From the NCBI RefSeq assembly GCF_049243985.1, contig NC_135381.1, positions 19,393,345 through 19,457,344 of the forward strand: DNA of 64,000 bases, written 5' to 3'. The stretch comes from Paroedura picta (lineage: Eukaryota > Chordata > Lepidosauria > Squamata > Gekkonidae). Position numbers and translations under genes: made by a program. The notes under the pieces are model-generated. The model saw only the letters and a list, made by a program, of their open reading frames with translations, had not been told where the DNA came from and did no database searches. Positions within the stretch are counted from its first letter, which is position 1. Every line of letters starts with the position of its first letter. Below are positions 23,376 through 33,725 of the stretch, one piece after another.

Positions 23376-23674
23376 AATTAAAATCTTGCAAACATTCTGC
23401 AGCTGTTAGGTTCTGTGACTACTCCTATTCTTACCAAATCCATGGAAAATGTTCCTCTAGGCAGCAGACAGGCTGTCAGCAGGGAGCTAAAAGAATGGTC
23501 AGCACCACTGATTAAATGAAGGCAGGTAGAGGGACCTAAGGCACTGTGAGGGAACTTCCTTCCTAAGAAAGACATTGCCAGCTTCCAACCACAGCAACCA
23601 GCAGCCAAGTCTTGCATTCCCTTCCCTGTCCTGATCTCCTGCAACCAAGCACCACCTCCATTGTCCCAATACCC

Positions 23675-24511
23675 TTAGCAAGCTGAACAGCGGTCCGTCT
23701 TCTCCTGTGCCCCTGAATTGCGACGGAGAATGTCCTTGAGGGAGCTGTCCTGTTCCGTCAGCAGCTGGTTGATTTCATTCTGCTTGTACTCGGACAGCTT
23801 GTGGCCCAGGAAGGAGCCCTTCCCTGAAGATGGATTGGGGTTTCGGTGACCGCGGCGGGCACATGCCCGCACCAGCAGGTATGCCAATTCAACCAAGTTG
23901 AGAACTATACAAATGCCGGAGGTGGTCAGCATGAAAACCGTGAAAATTGTCTTCTCCGTGGGCCGTGAGACAAAGCAGTCAACAAAGTTGGGGCAGGGGT
24001 AATCGTTGCATTTGACCAGACGGACCATCTGATACCCAGGGTAGATGACGTAAAAGATGTACATGAAGGTTCCTTCAAAGATGATGCGGAAGGCCACACT
24101 GCAAACGTAAGTCCACCATAGGGAACCTGAGATGCGCATCTTGTGTTTCTTGACCTCCTCAAGGTGCTTGGCATCCCCGTGGCCTGTCATCACTAACAGC
24201 TTCTTTTCCTGGTGCTGCTGGTATGCCACGTGCATGGCCACAAGCAAGGCCGGAGTGGTCACCAGGATGAGCTGCAGAGCCCACAGGCGGATGTGGGAGA
24301 TGGGGAAGTAGTGGTCATAGCAGACGTTCTTGCAACCAGGCTGTAGCGTGTTGCAGATGAAAGAGGCTTGCTCATCTCCCCAGACGCTCTCGGCGGCTAC
24401 CACCAGCACCATGATGCGGAAGATGAAGACTACCGAGAGCCAGATGCGTCCAACAGCTGTGGAGTGGCGGTTCACGCCAATCACAAGGGAGTAGAAGCCT
24501 TCCCACTTCAT
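23675..24511 (-). CDS. GJB1: GJB1, connexin 32
   Basis: A 278-residue gap-junction beta subunit (human is 283). It begins [19 protein letters not shown]; the coding exon starts at 24523 after a CTTTGCAG acceptor, so the coding region is intronless. Four membrane segments and both extracellular loops are intact, with C-x6-C-x3-C ([12 protein letters not shown]) and C-x4-C-x5-C ([12 protein letters not shown]) cysteines and SRPTEKTIF after the second loop. The tail matches Cx32 closely: [23 protein letters not shown], and the terminal DRCSAC that includes the prenylated cysteine. GJB1 forms channels in myelinating Schwann cells and hepatocytes; loss in human causes CMTX1 neuropathy. It is convergent with ZMYM3, as in human. 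No canonical AATAAA is visible in the first few hundred bases after the stop. Confidence 0.97.
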   Translation of the reverse strand: MKWEGFYSLVIGVNRHSTAVGRIWLSVVFIFRIMVLVVAAESVWGDEQASFICNTLQPGCKNVCYDHYFPISHIRLWALQLILVTTPALLVAMHVAYQQHQEKKLLVMTGHGDAKHLEEVKKHKMRISGSLWWTYVCSVAFRIIFEGTFMYIFYVIYPGYQMVRLVKCNDYPCPNFVDCFVSRPTEKTIFTVFMLTTSGICIVLNLVELAYLLVRACARRGHRNPNPSSGKGSFLGHKLSEYKQNEINQLLTEQDSSLKDILRRNSGAQEKTDRCSAC

Positions 24512-24636
24512 TCTTCCTCACTCCTGCAAAGAAAAGACAGAGTCTGGTTTACTCAGAGCAGTCATGCCAGGAGAGGGAGAGGGAGTCATGCCACATATTG
24601 CTAATAGCACAGAGAAGGAGGAGGAGGAGGAGGAGG

Positions 24637-24907
24637 AGAGAATAATTGTTTCTTATGTGCCACCTTTCCCTACCCGAAGGAGGCTCAAAGTGGCTTATAG
24701 TCACCTTCCCTTTCCTCTCCCCACAACACCCCCTGTGGGGTGGGTGAGGCTGAGAGAGCACTGATATCACTGCTTGGTCAGAACAGTTATCAGTGCCGTG
24801 GCGAGCCCAAGGTCACCCAGCTGGCTGCCTGTGGAGGAGCACAGAATCGAACCTGGCATGCCAGATTAGAAGTCCGCACTCCTAACCACTACACCAAACT
24901 GGCTCTC
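24637..24907 (-). mobile_element. tRNA-derived SINE, family 2, antisense
   Basis: Minus strand: head GGTGTAGTGGTTAGGAG, B-box-like CAGGTTCGATTCTGTG, and the family-2 body and tail. Just upstream of the GJB1 coding exon. Confidence 0.88.
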
Positions 24908-25077
24908 AAGAGGTAGTAGGAGCACTTGCCTTCAAGAGGAGCATCTTCCAAAACTGCCCATTTCCCTTCTCCCACCCCAATATGCCAGTATTCATGCCAG
25001 CTTCCGTGGCTGGTTTCTGTCCTGTTTGAAACTTTCTTTCCTCCTAGATCTGAATCATTAATAACATTGCCATGTTG

Positions 25078-25185
25078 TGAGATTCAAGTGGGTAGCCGTG
25101 TTGGTCTGAAGCAGCACGACAACACAAAATCAGAGTCCAGTGGCTCCTTTAAGACCAACAAAGATTTATTCAAGGTGTGAACTTT
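25078..25185 (+). mobile_element. Foldback retroelement repeat (PLE-like), partial
   Basis: GTAGCCGTGTTGGTCTGAAG through CACAAAATCAGAGTCCAGTG to AGATTTATTCAAGGTGTGA. Same repeat as at 35748-35985, 45055-45255, 49350-49470 and 58302-58559. Ends before the hairpin found in the others. Confidence 0.75.
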
Positions 25186-25224
25186 TTTTCCAGGTAGGGG
25201 AGGAATTGTATTGTTGTTTGAGGA

Positions 25225-25480
25225 GTTTTATTGTTGTATAAGACACCTTGCCCTGACCTGGCTAGATCAGGGTCTTCTGGTCTTGTCAGAGCTCAAAACC
25301 CAAGCAGGGTCAGCCCTGGTAAGCATTTGAATGGGAGAGTGACAAGGACGTCCAGAGTGGCTACATAAACAGGCAATAGAAAGACATCTCTGAACTTCAC
25401 CTGCTTTATAAATTTTGTAGGATCAACCTAATTCAGCTGTGGCTTCACAGCAAAAAATAAAAAATAAAAAGCCACCTTGA
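25225..25480 (+). mobile_element. 5S rRNA-derived SINE
   Basis: CCCAAGCAGGGTCAGCCCTG, then GGTAAGCATTTGAATGGGAG, matches the 5S internal promoter region; a non-5S tail follows with poly-A-like AAAAAATAAAAAATAAAAAG at the end. Confidence 0.7.
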
Positions 25481-25532
25481 GGAAATAAAAGCCTTAACAC
25501 ATAAATTAAGGGCTGCTCTTTAAGGGTAAAAC

Positions 25533-25668
25533 CAGGGGTAGTCAAACTGCGGCCCTCCAGATGTCCATGGACTACAGTTCCCATGAGCCCCTGCCAGCAA
25601 ACGCTGGCAGGGGCTCATGAGAACTGTAGTCCATGGACACCTGGAGGACCGCAGTTTGACTACACCTG
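25533..25668. mobile_element. hAT MITE-A copy 7
   Basis: Near-perfect palindrome with an exact 8-bp duplication GGTAAAAC. Confidence 0.95.
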
Positions 25669-25679
25669 GGTAAAACAAT

Positions 25680-28600
25680 GCAGTGGGAGATCTTATAAGT
25701 CTCTCGGGTCTGGTCTGGTTGAGCACGAATCTGGCCATTCTCACTGCCCCAAACTTTACAGGCAAGAAACTGAAAGGCTGTTTCCAAAACCTACAGTTGG
25801 CTGCCTTTGGCAATCTGCCACTGTTCCATTGTAGAGCTTTCAGTGCAGAGCAATGCAGCTCCAGGGACATCTCCTCTACCTCCCACTCGCCTTTCTTGCC
25901 ACCTCCCACTGTTGCTATGAGAAGCACGTGCAGAGTGGAAGAGCAGGACGTTGGACGGGAGGCCCCGCATTCCACAGTGGGCAAAGTGGCACTGAGGTGG
26001 CTGCTGAGGCCGTGGGTCAAGGCAGGGACTGAAGCTTTTCAGGGGCTCTTTTCACCGGCTCCCAGAGGAGGGGCAGCAGTGAATCTGAAGCATGCCTGCT
26101 TTGCTGCAGCAGAGACCAGCCACAGCCCTCCCTCACTTCTGAATGGCCCATCCCTCTGGCGGGGGGGGGGGTGAGGGAGCCAGTCTTGACCTTTCTCTGC
26201 CAGGAGCGTTTCTCCTCTGGGCGCGAGCAAGTGGCGAAGGAAGGATGTGCAATTGGTCACCCACCCGAAGCATTCAGGAGAGGCCGGCTGCTAAAGCAAA
26301 CCACAATAATTCTTCGCTTAGCGTGGTCACAGTACAATGGCCACAGGTTGAGCGGTGAGGCAGGAAGTCTCACCTGTGCTGTAACTTAACTAATGTGATG
26401 GCCTCAGGCAGCCTTTTCCGCCCTGCCATAAAGAGATGGTAATATAGAGCCCCTCCACCACCACAGAGATGATGCAGGCAGTACTGAAATAACACATGCC
26501 CCTTCTAAGCACCATAACTGTTATTCCTAAAGAGACTCACAGCCTCTGGGAGGCTCATCAATACCCCGCCCTGGGGCAGCTGGACCAGCAAAGCCCTTGC
26601 ACCTGCAGAATAAGGCCCAAAAGCTCAAAGCTCTCCAGACAGAAGTCATGCACAAACACACACACTCACACACTCACACACTCCTTGCCTCAGCCCCAGA
26701 TCACCACTTCCACCAAACACAAAATTCTGATAGGGGCTCCCCTACCGCACCACTGGAGACCCCCATTTCAGGCTGCCCCTCGCCGAGTTGTATCCACTCG
26801 TAAAGAGCTCCAAGGCTGGCAGTCGGAATGGGGTCAGACAAGGTCCCACAGCCCAGACGTTACCTTGCAGTGGGGAATGGATTGCGCCCAAAGCAGCCGC
26901 AGGCTCCCTCTATAGGCTCATGTTGCCCCGCAGACTGTGACCGCTCTTTGCCGCTGCTCAGCTCCAGGGAGTCATATGCTGCTTTATAAACTGCTTTGCA
27001 TACAATGGGGCCTTTATCGGCCCCCAAACAACGTGCCTTAGAATTCAGGTCCGCTGCCCGGACTTCCGCCCACCCTGCCCAAACAAAGTGTCTGTGTGTG
27101 GCATTCCAGGCTGTCATCGCTTGCACCAACACCTGGTCCCAGGCTCCACCAGGGGTGAGGACCCCCCACCGCGATCTCTCTCCCCTTTGTGCCTGTTGGG
27201 GGAAGAGGGTCTCGATGGCACAGTAGAAGGGGCTGTATATGCACTTGGGGGCAGCTAGTGATCTCCTTGGGCACTTGGCAGGCCAGGCCTTGGGCAGGTG
27301 CCCCAGACATGCCTTGGAGACGCAGCAGCCGCCCCGGGGGGGAAGGAAGAGTTAAGACTGGACTTTGCTCGCAGGGCTGGGGGTCAGAGCATCTCATGTA
27401 CGCCAGTTGCCTTGGCGTGACGCTGCTGGGCAGCAGCTGGACCGTGTTTTTCCATGCAAAGGCTGCCGACTGGCGTCTCTTTCCGGGGTCCGCAGCGGAA
27501 TCAGTGCCGGAAGCTGGTGCAAAGCCTGGCAGAGCACAAAGAGGCCCTCAGTTCTTTGTGTCCAGGCTGACCCTGCTCCAGTGCATCCTTCCCCCCACGT
27601 ACACACACGCACACGCCATCCTTCCGGGTGGAACCAACTCCAAGTACATAACTGCCCAAGAGAGCGGAAGCCTGGAGGTGTTGGCCACAGAAACTCACAT
27701 TGGGAGAAGTTAGCAAACTGAAAACTCATCAGAAGACACACAGAGGCCCTCTTCCGATCATATCCACTCAAGGCATGGGGAGAAGAACCAAGGAGCACCC
27801 ATTGGGAGCAGCCCGTCCCAAGCAGCATTAAGCTACAAAAAGATAAGGAGACTGGGTGAGTCATGGGCGGAAACCTTTCGGTGCAGACCACAGGAAGGGC
27901 TGGTGGCCAAGGACAACTCCCACAGCGAGTATCTAGATGGGGGGCCCAACAAGATTGCGCAAAATGTCAGTGAATCTTCCACTTGCCCTAAGTCAAAAAG
28001 GGCAGAAAGCTGACCACAAAGGTAAACATTAAGCCAGTTCAAACACAGCCAGCCCAGAAGTCCTTGGGCCATAGAGAGCAAAGGTCCTCAAGGCCCTGTT
28101 ATGCTGGTCACCGGCCATACTAGGAGGACTAAGGCCGCTCAGATGTGCTGAAAACAAAGGAGATGGATGAGTGGTTTCTTTCAGGCAAACAGGGCACAGG
28201 AAGAACAACTGAGGGCAGAACTGTGGCATGGGCATTTAACTCTTCACACCCGGTTCTGTTTCCCACATAGAAATCCCCCCACAAGAAGGGGGGGAGGGAG
28301 ACAGCAATTATAGCACACCTATCTTCCATGGGGGTATTTGCCTACAGGTACAGAGGTCAGTTGCTCTATCAGGGACAGATTTCTGGATTTTGCACAGCCC
28401 CCCCCCCCCATTTCTCTTACAAAGCAAGGCCCAGGTCTTGTATCTGTCTACCCCCTCCTCCCTTTTGCCTAATAGCAGCTGGGCAGAAGGAGCCTTTCTA
28501 TCTAGGAAATGGCAGGGGATCAGCTGCCACACATGCAGCCAGTTGGGTTCCACACCCAACCCGACCTCTGTAAAGCCACCCCCAGGAGCTTTCTTTAATT

Positions 28601-28694
28601 CATTTCTTGACACCCTCCTTTCCACTATGTTATCTTCACAACAACTCTGTGAGTTAGTTTGTGCTGATAAGGTGTAACTGACCCTTGTTCAGAA
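25680..28694. other. Upstream flank of GJB1, nothing recognised
   Basis: Mixed sequence with a CACA-rich microsatellite (about 26651-26682). No exon or known repeat could be supported. It would be intronic to GJB1 if the 30.6-kb promoter is used. Confidence 0.45.
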
Positions 28695-29152
28695 CCTAAA
28701 AAGATTGAGAAAGCTACAACTTCATGATATGACTGTATTTCATTTGAATTTTATTTGTGGAGCTCAAATATATAAATTAAAAACAATAAAAACAGCACAG
28801 AGTTAAACTTTCCGTAGGTCACACATACATAGGTTAGTTATGTTCTAACATTCAAAGACCTAATGCATTTTGACCCGTGCAGGTCTTCCTCAGAGGTCAA
28901 TATTAAGCACACACTATTGTTTTAAAACACACAGAAATGCATAAAATAAGTTTTAATATAATTTTTTGATCACCAGGGTCTACATTCATGTGAAGATCCA
29001 TTGCATATTCACTGGGTGTTAAAAGTTCTTATGCAAATCATGGTTCTTTCAAAGGGCTGCCTTCAGTAACCTTCCCTGATTTTGAACAAAACCTGCTGTG
29101 TGCTCTCCAAATACAGTTATATCATATAAAGTTATAGCTTTCTCAACCTTTT
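28695..29152. mobile_element. Unnamed foldback element with about 45-bp inverted ends
   Basis: The ends are inverted copies of each other (CCTAAAAAGATTGAGAAAGC on the left; GCTTTCTCAACCTTTTAAGG on the right). The interior is AT-rich and non-coding. It contains CTCTGAGGAAGACC...GGGTCAAAA on the minus strand, like the hairpin in the PLE-like repeats. Family not known to me. Confidence 0.65.
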
Positions 29153-29240
29153 AAGGTTTTCAGCTCTATTCCAGGTTGGGTTCCCCCCCCCCCCGCCCCC
29201 TGCACTATTTGTTGCTTGGCTGACCCTTGATCACCCAGCA

Positions 29241-29510
29241 AGAATAAGAGTTGGTTCTTATATGCCACTTTTCTCTACCTGAAGGAATCTCAAAGTGGCT
29301 TCCAATCGTCTTCCCTTCCTCTCCCCACCAGACACCCTGTGAGGGAAGTGAGGCTGAGAGAGCCCTGATATTATTGCTAAAGAACAGCTTTATCCGTGCT
29401 GTGGCAAGCCCAAGGTCACCCAGCTGGCTGCATGTGGGGGAGTGCAGAATCGAACCCAGCTTGCCAGATTAGAAGCTGGCGCTCTTAACCACTACACCAA
29501 GCCGTCTCTC
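29241..29510 (-). mobile_element. tRNA-derived SINE, family 2, antisense
   Basis: Same family as 14390-14667; ends with the tRNA-like head on the minus strand. A further diverged SINE fragment follows at about 29525-29597. Confidence 0.85.
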
Positions 29511-29964
29511 TTCCCTGACATGAGTGGCGACTCCAACCTGGGTCTTCCAGATCCTAGGCCAACATTCTTCACCTCGACACCACACTGGCTCTTGAACAGG
29601 GGTGCCATGAACAAACCCCAGCAACAGGGCAAGCCTCAAGATGTGCCAGGAAAAGTCTGTCTCCGCGAGGATCCTCCATAGAACCCCATGGGGGCTCTGG
29701 TTCAAAGCTTCTGGGAGGATCTGCAGGTAACACCAGCCAGAGCTGCTAGGGTGTGTGAAGCCACAGCAGGGCCTCCCGGTGCCATTTTTTGAGGCCTAAA
29801 TTAAGCAAAGCCTCAGTGAGGGCATATCAGTTTTGGGGGAAAGAAAAGCACTCCCTAGTTCCTTCTGCAGGCTGGGGAAGCCAAATTCACAGCCAGGAGC
29901 AGGGGTTTCTGCCACTGAAATCTCCACTTCATGGATTTCTGTATACTTAATTGTTTAACTAAAG

Positions 29965-30100
29965 CAGGGGTAGTCAAACTGCGGCCCTCCAGATGTCCAT
30001 GGACTACAATTCCCATGAGCCCCTGCCAGCGTTTGTTGGCAGGGGCTCATGGCAATTGTAGTGCATGGACATCTGGAGGGCTGCAGTTTGACTACCCCTG
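29965..30100. mobile_element. hAT MITE-A copy 8
   Basis: Palindrome flanked by AACTAAAG and ATCTAAAG (7 of 8 identical). Confidence 0.93.
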
Positions 30101-30602
30101 ATCTAAAGAGTCCCTCAAAGACTTGCTCTGGAAAACCTGCTTGCCCTTTCCCCACCTCGGGTGTTCCAGCAACTGGAATTGCTGTGACCTTTTGAAGGAG
30201 CAGAGAAGGAGGTAAGTCTCGCCTTTTTAAAATCTGGGTAGAAGCTCCAAGCCAGGCGCAGCGTCCCGCCGGTGCAGGAGCGAATTGCTTTTCGTGCCCA
30301 TCCTTTATTAACTTGTAGAGCCCAAGCGAGAGAAAAGAAAATCTGTTCCCAATGGCCATTTCAGCTACCTGTTTGGGACTTGTTCTTCAGAAAGAGGAAA
30401 TAGCGGCATACAAGTTTCAAGCCGCAAGAAATCGCTTGCTCGAGCCTTCGGAGGTGACGAGCCATTTTGCAGAACTGAAGACTCGGGCATTTGCAAGAAG
30501 CTCCGCCCCGCCCCGCATCCCAACCATGCCCTGAATGGTGGACCGTCGATGGCCCCACGCGGCAGAATCGCAGCCCAGCGACTCCGCTCCCTGCGCGCTC
30601 AC

Positions 30603-30655
30603 CTGCGGTGGAAGCCAATGCAGTAAGTCACCAGACCGCGCTCCTCTTTCGGCAG
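30603..30655 (-). promoter_or_regulatory. Candidate distal promoter exon, probably GJB1
   Basis: On the minus strand a TATAAAGG box (30677-30684) is followed about 30 bases on by a short GC-rich stretch ending in a strong donor (CCGCAG|GTGAGC, exon end 30603). No open frame follows, so it would be a non-coding first exon. GJB1, 6.1 kb downstream on the same strand, is known to have a distal promoter with a long 5'-UTR intron, which fits. The start near 30655 is estimated from the TATA position. Surrounding sequence (about 30480-31030) is CpG-rich. It could instead serve the alpha connexin. Confidence 0.45.
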
Positions 30656-31525
30656 GCGCAGCCGGCGGTGCAGGGACCTTTATACTTGGGCTGGTCCCTC
30701 CCCGTTTCTTCGATCCGAGGAGAGGAGAGGCGAGGAGAGGCGAGCCTGATTTGCAACCCCCTCTCCCGCCCCCCAGCGTCGTCGTCGCCTCTTGCCGGAC
30801 AAACACTTAAGGAACGTAGCACCTGGGCGTGGTGGGTCAAGCACAGTGCCGGGAGGCGAATTGCTCGTCGCCAGCAGTGGCTGCTTCCCCAGTCTCCCGG
30901 CTGGATCGCTGCCTGTCAATGGGACTGCAGCATGGTGCCCCCCTCCTCCCTGAATAGTGCCGGACCCCAAGAGGAGGGCTGCTGGGGGTTCCTCGCGCCC
31001 CCTCACCCTTGCGCCCCCTCATCCCAGTTTCACAAACCGCCCCGGAAGCAAGGGAGAAGCCTCCTGCCAAGAGTTAACTCTGTCTGTAAACATTAACTCC
31101 TGTACTCGGACGTCCCATTCCAAGGTCCCATCAGGAGAGTGACACAAACAGCTGTGAAGCCACCCAAAGATCACACGACCCCTCCCCCCCCCCGGCCACT
31201 GCCGCAGGCACTCTGCGCCACGGGCCCTCCCAAGCACACAACCAGGGCCTAGCCCACCAGGTGAAGCTGCCACTACCCTCAGCACTACAAGGATGGCAGG
31301 CCACGTTTCAGTGGTCCAGCCACCCTCCTGCAGTGTCAATGCTTAGCCCAACACCCTGCTCTGAAATCAAAGAATTCTTCTAGAACATTAAAAATACGAC
31401 TGGGGAATGACCCCTGAGCCTGTGCAGAGTGCTTTCCCCTTTGCTTCCACCACACAGATAAGACCAGAAGGGGAAGTAGAAGGCCTGCTCAAGAGTGCAA
31501 CTGTGGATGCGTCAATCATTTAGAG

Positions 31526-31651
31526 CAACATGTGGTCCTCCAGATGTTCATGGACCACAATTCCCATGAGCCCCTGCCAGCGTTTGCTGGCAGGGGCTCA
31601 TGGGAATTGTGGTCCATGAACATCTGGAGGACCACAGGTTGACTACCCCTG
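31526..31651. mobile_element. hAT MITE-A copy 9, left tip lost
   Basis: The left end lacks about 10 bases, yet the exact 8-bp duplication ATTTAGAG is present. Both arms share private variants (GGACCACAATT / AATTGTGGTCC). Confidence 0.92.
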
Positions 31652-31944
31652 ATTTAGAGACCAGAGGTGGTCACAGCTCCCATCCAGACCATGCACAGGG
31701 GCCTGTTTTGTTCAAAGAACTGAGGCCACGGAAGCAGCTACTGCTTTCGCCATGAGCCGCTTGCCCCCTCCTACTCCAAGATAATCGGGGTCCTGAGGGG
31801 TCCTGCACGACAGCTCTCGGAAGGCAGAGTTAAGGCAGTTCTGGCAGGAACCACATGGAAAACCTTACCCTCTTCTTAGAGCTGGGTTTCCCAACTCCAT
31901 TCCGTAAATTTCAATCTGCTGATGATCTCCAGCCCTAAAGAGGT

Positions 31945-32435
31945 GTGCCTGGTCTTGACCAGATCCAGGGCTTTTTTTGGGCCCTGGCTCCAGCCTGGTG
32001 GAATGAGCTGCCGGTGGAAACCCGGGCCCATACAGAACTTCCAAAGTTCAGAAGGGCCTGAAACAGTTCTCAACCTGGGGGTCAGGACCCCTTTAGGAGT
32101 CAAATGACCCTCTCACAGGGGTCGCAGCTTGGCAGGGGCGCCACTGTTGCTGCTCCTCCTGCAGGCACCCGCACATGGTGGGACAAGAGGCAGAACTGAA
32201 ATGAGAAACCCCGGGAAAAAACCCAATTTATGTACAATCATAAGCAATATCTTCACGCCATTGGTCAGTTTCAGTTTAATTACTGTGAAAGAACATTGCA
32301 TAATTCTATGGCTGGGAGTCACCACAACATGAGGAACTGTATTAAAGGGTCGCGGCATTAGGAAGGTTGACAACCACTGGCCTGAAAGATGGTGCTCTTC
32401 CACCAGGCATTTGCTGAGTTTCCAGCTCATACCTC
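31945..32435 (+). mobile_element. L2 LINE 3' fragment, split by a SPIN-like hAT
   Basis: TCCAGCCTGGTGGAATGAGC, GTTCAGAAGGGCCTG and, after the insertion, GCTCTTCCACCAGGCATTTG match the end of L2 ORF2 in sense. The hAT at 32064-32379 interrupts it with a clean target duplication. Confidence 0.8.
32064..32379 (-). mobile_element. Non-autonomous hAT of SPIN/URR1 type
   Basis: 316 bp with ends CAGTTCTCAACC and GGTTGACAACCACTG. The minus strand reads CTTCCTAATGCCGCGACCC then ACAGTTCCTCATGTTGTGGT, as in rodent URR1/SPIN elements. Exact 8-bp duplication GCCTGAAA, inserted in an L2. SPIN elements are known for horizontal spread among tetrapods. Confidence 0.85.
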
Positions 32436-32619
32436 TAACATCTAAAGGGCCCCCCTGCATATCTGAGGTTACTCCCCCCATCTTGAGCCAGGCCATACAG
32501 TAGATCTCATAGTTGGCACATCTGGCTCATTGGGCGGTGTATGGGATGGAGTGATCACAGCAAGAATTTTGATACTGTTTTAGCCTAAAGCTTGTTTTAT
32601 TTGAATCTGTATTCCATAC

Positions 32620-32748
32620 GTATTCCGACCTTGGAAGGATGGAAAGCTGAGTCAACCTTGAGCCAGCTGCTGGGATCGAACTCCCAGCCTCATGGTGAGA
32701 GCTTCAGACAGCATGTCGGCTGCCTTACCACCCTGCGCCACAAGAGGT
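32620..32748 (-). mobile_element. Sauria-type SINE, 5' part, antisense
   Basis: tRNA-like head and first part of the body on the minus strand (CTTGTGGCGCAGGGTGGTAA; GGGAGTTCGATCCCAGCAGC). The Bov-B-like tail is absent. Confidence 0.88.
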
Positions 32749-32869
32749 TCTATTAAAACAATACAAAGAACATTAAAAAATCATACAACCTCCCCCCCAA
32801 ACCAAACATGGTAGTATTACTCAATCTCCTATCTCTCCAGTAAAACATCTAATAAAGGGAGTGAGAAGA

Positions 32870-33582
32870 TCTAGGAGTAGACCATACATTGAACATGAAT
32901 CAGCAGTGTGACTCGGCAAAAAAGGCAAATGGTATTTTGGGCTGTATCAAACAGAGTATCATGTCCAGATCACGGGAGGTGATGCTACCGCTTTACTCTG
33001 CTCTGGTTCGGCCTCACTTGGAGCATTGTTCAGTTTTGGGCACCCCAGTTGAAGAGGGATGTAGACAAACTGAAGCGTGTCCATAGGAGGGCAACAAAGA
33101 TAGTGAGGGGTTTGGAGACCAAGACATTAGAAGAAAGGTTGGGGGAGCTTGGTCTGCTTAGCCTAGAGAGGAGACGACTGAGAAGGGATCTGATAACCAT
33201 CTTCAAGTATTTAAAAGGCTGCCATGTATAGAGGATGGAGCAGAGTTGTTCTCTCTTGCCCCGTAGGGATGGACCAGAACCCATGGGATGAAATTAATTC
33301 AAAAGAAATTCCGTCTAAACATCTGGAAGAAGTTCCTGACAGTTAGAGTGGTTTCTCAGTGGAACAGGCTTCCTCAGGTGGTGGTGGGTTCTCCATCTTT
33401 GGAAACTTTTAAACAGAGGCTGGATAGCCATCTGACAGAGAGGCTGATTCTGTGAAGGCTCAAGGGGGTGGCAGGTGACAGTAGATGAGTGGTAGGGTTG
33501 TGAGTGTCCTGCATAGTGCAGGGGGTTGAACTAGATGACTCATGAGGTCTCTTCCAACTCTATTATTCTATGATTCTAGGAG
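32870..33582 (+). mobile_element. CR1 LINE, 3' 0.7 kb
   Basis: Encodes the end of CR1 ORF2 ([66 protein letters not shown]), with a frame change after the first part, then the 3' UTR and the tail TATTATTCTATGATTCT. 5'-truncated and inactive. Confidence 0.92.
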
Positions 33583-33725
33583 GGCTGTACATAACACATG
33601 GCCTAAACACTGCCTAGCACTGGGGGAGCCCCGATCAGATCCTCCTCGCTTCTTCGGCCTCAACCATAAACCTGGAGGAAGAGCTCTGTTTTACAGCCCA
33701 GCTGAAAGCTCCCACTTAAGAGTGT
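33583..33725 (-). mobile_element. L2 LINE 3' fragment, antisense
   Basis: ACACTGCCTAGCACTGGGGG and CAACCATAAACCTGGAGGAA parallel the 3' part of the L2 at 21775-23375. Confidence 0.7.
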
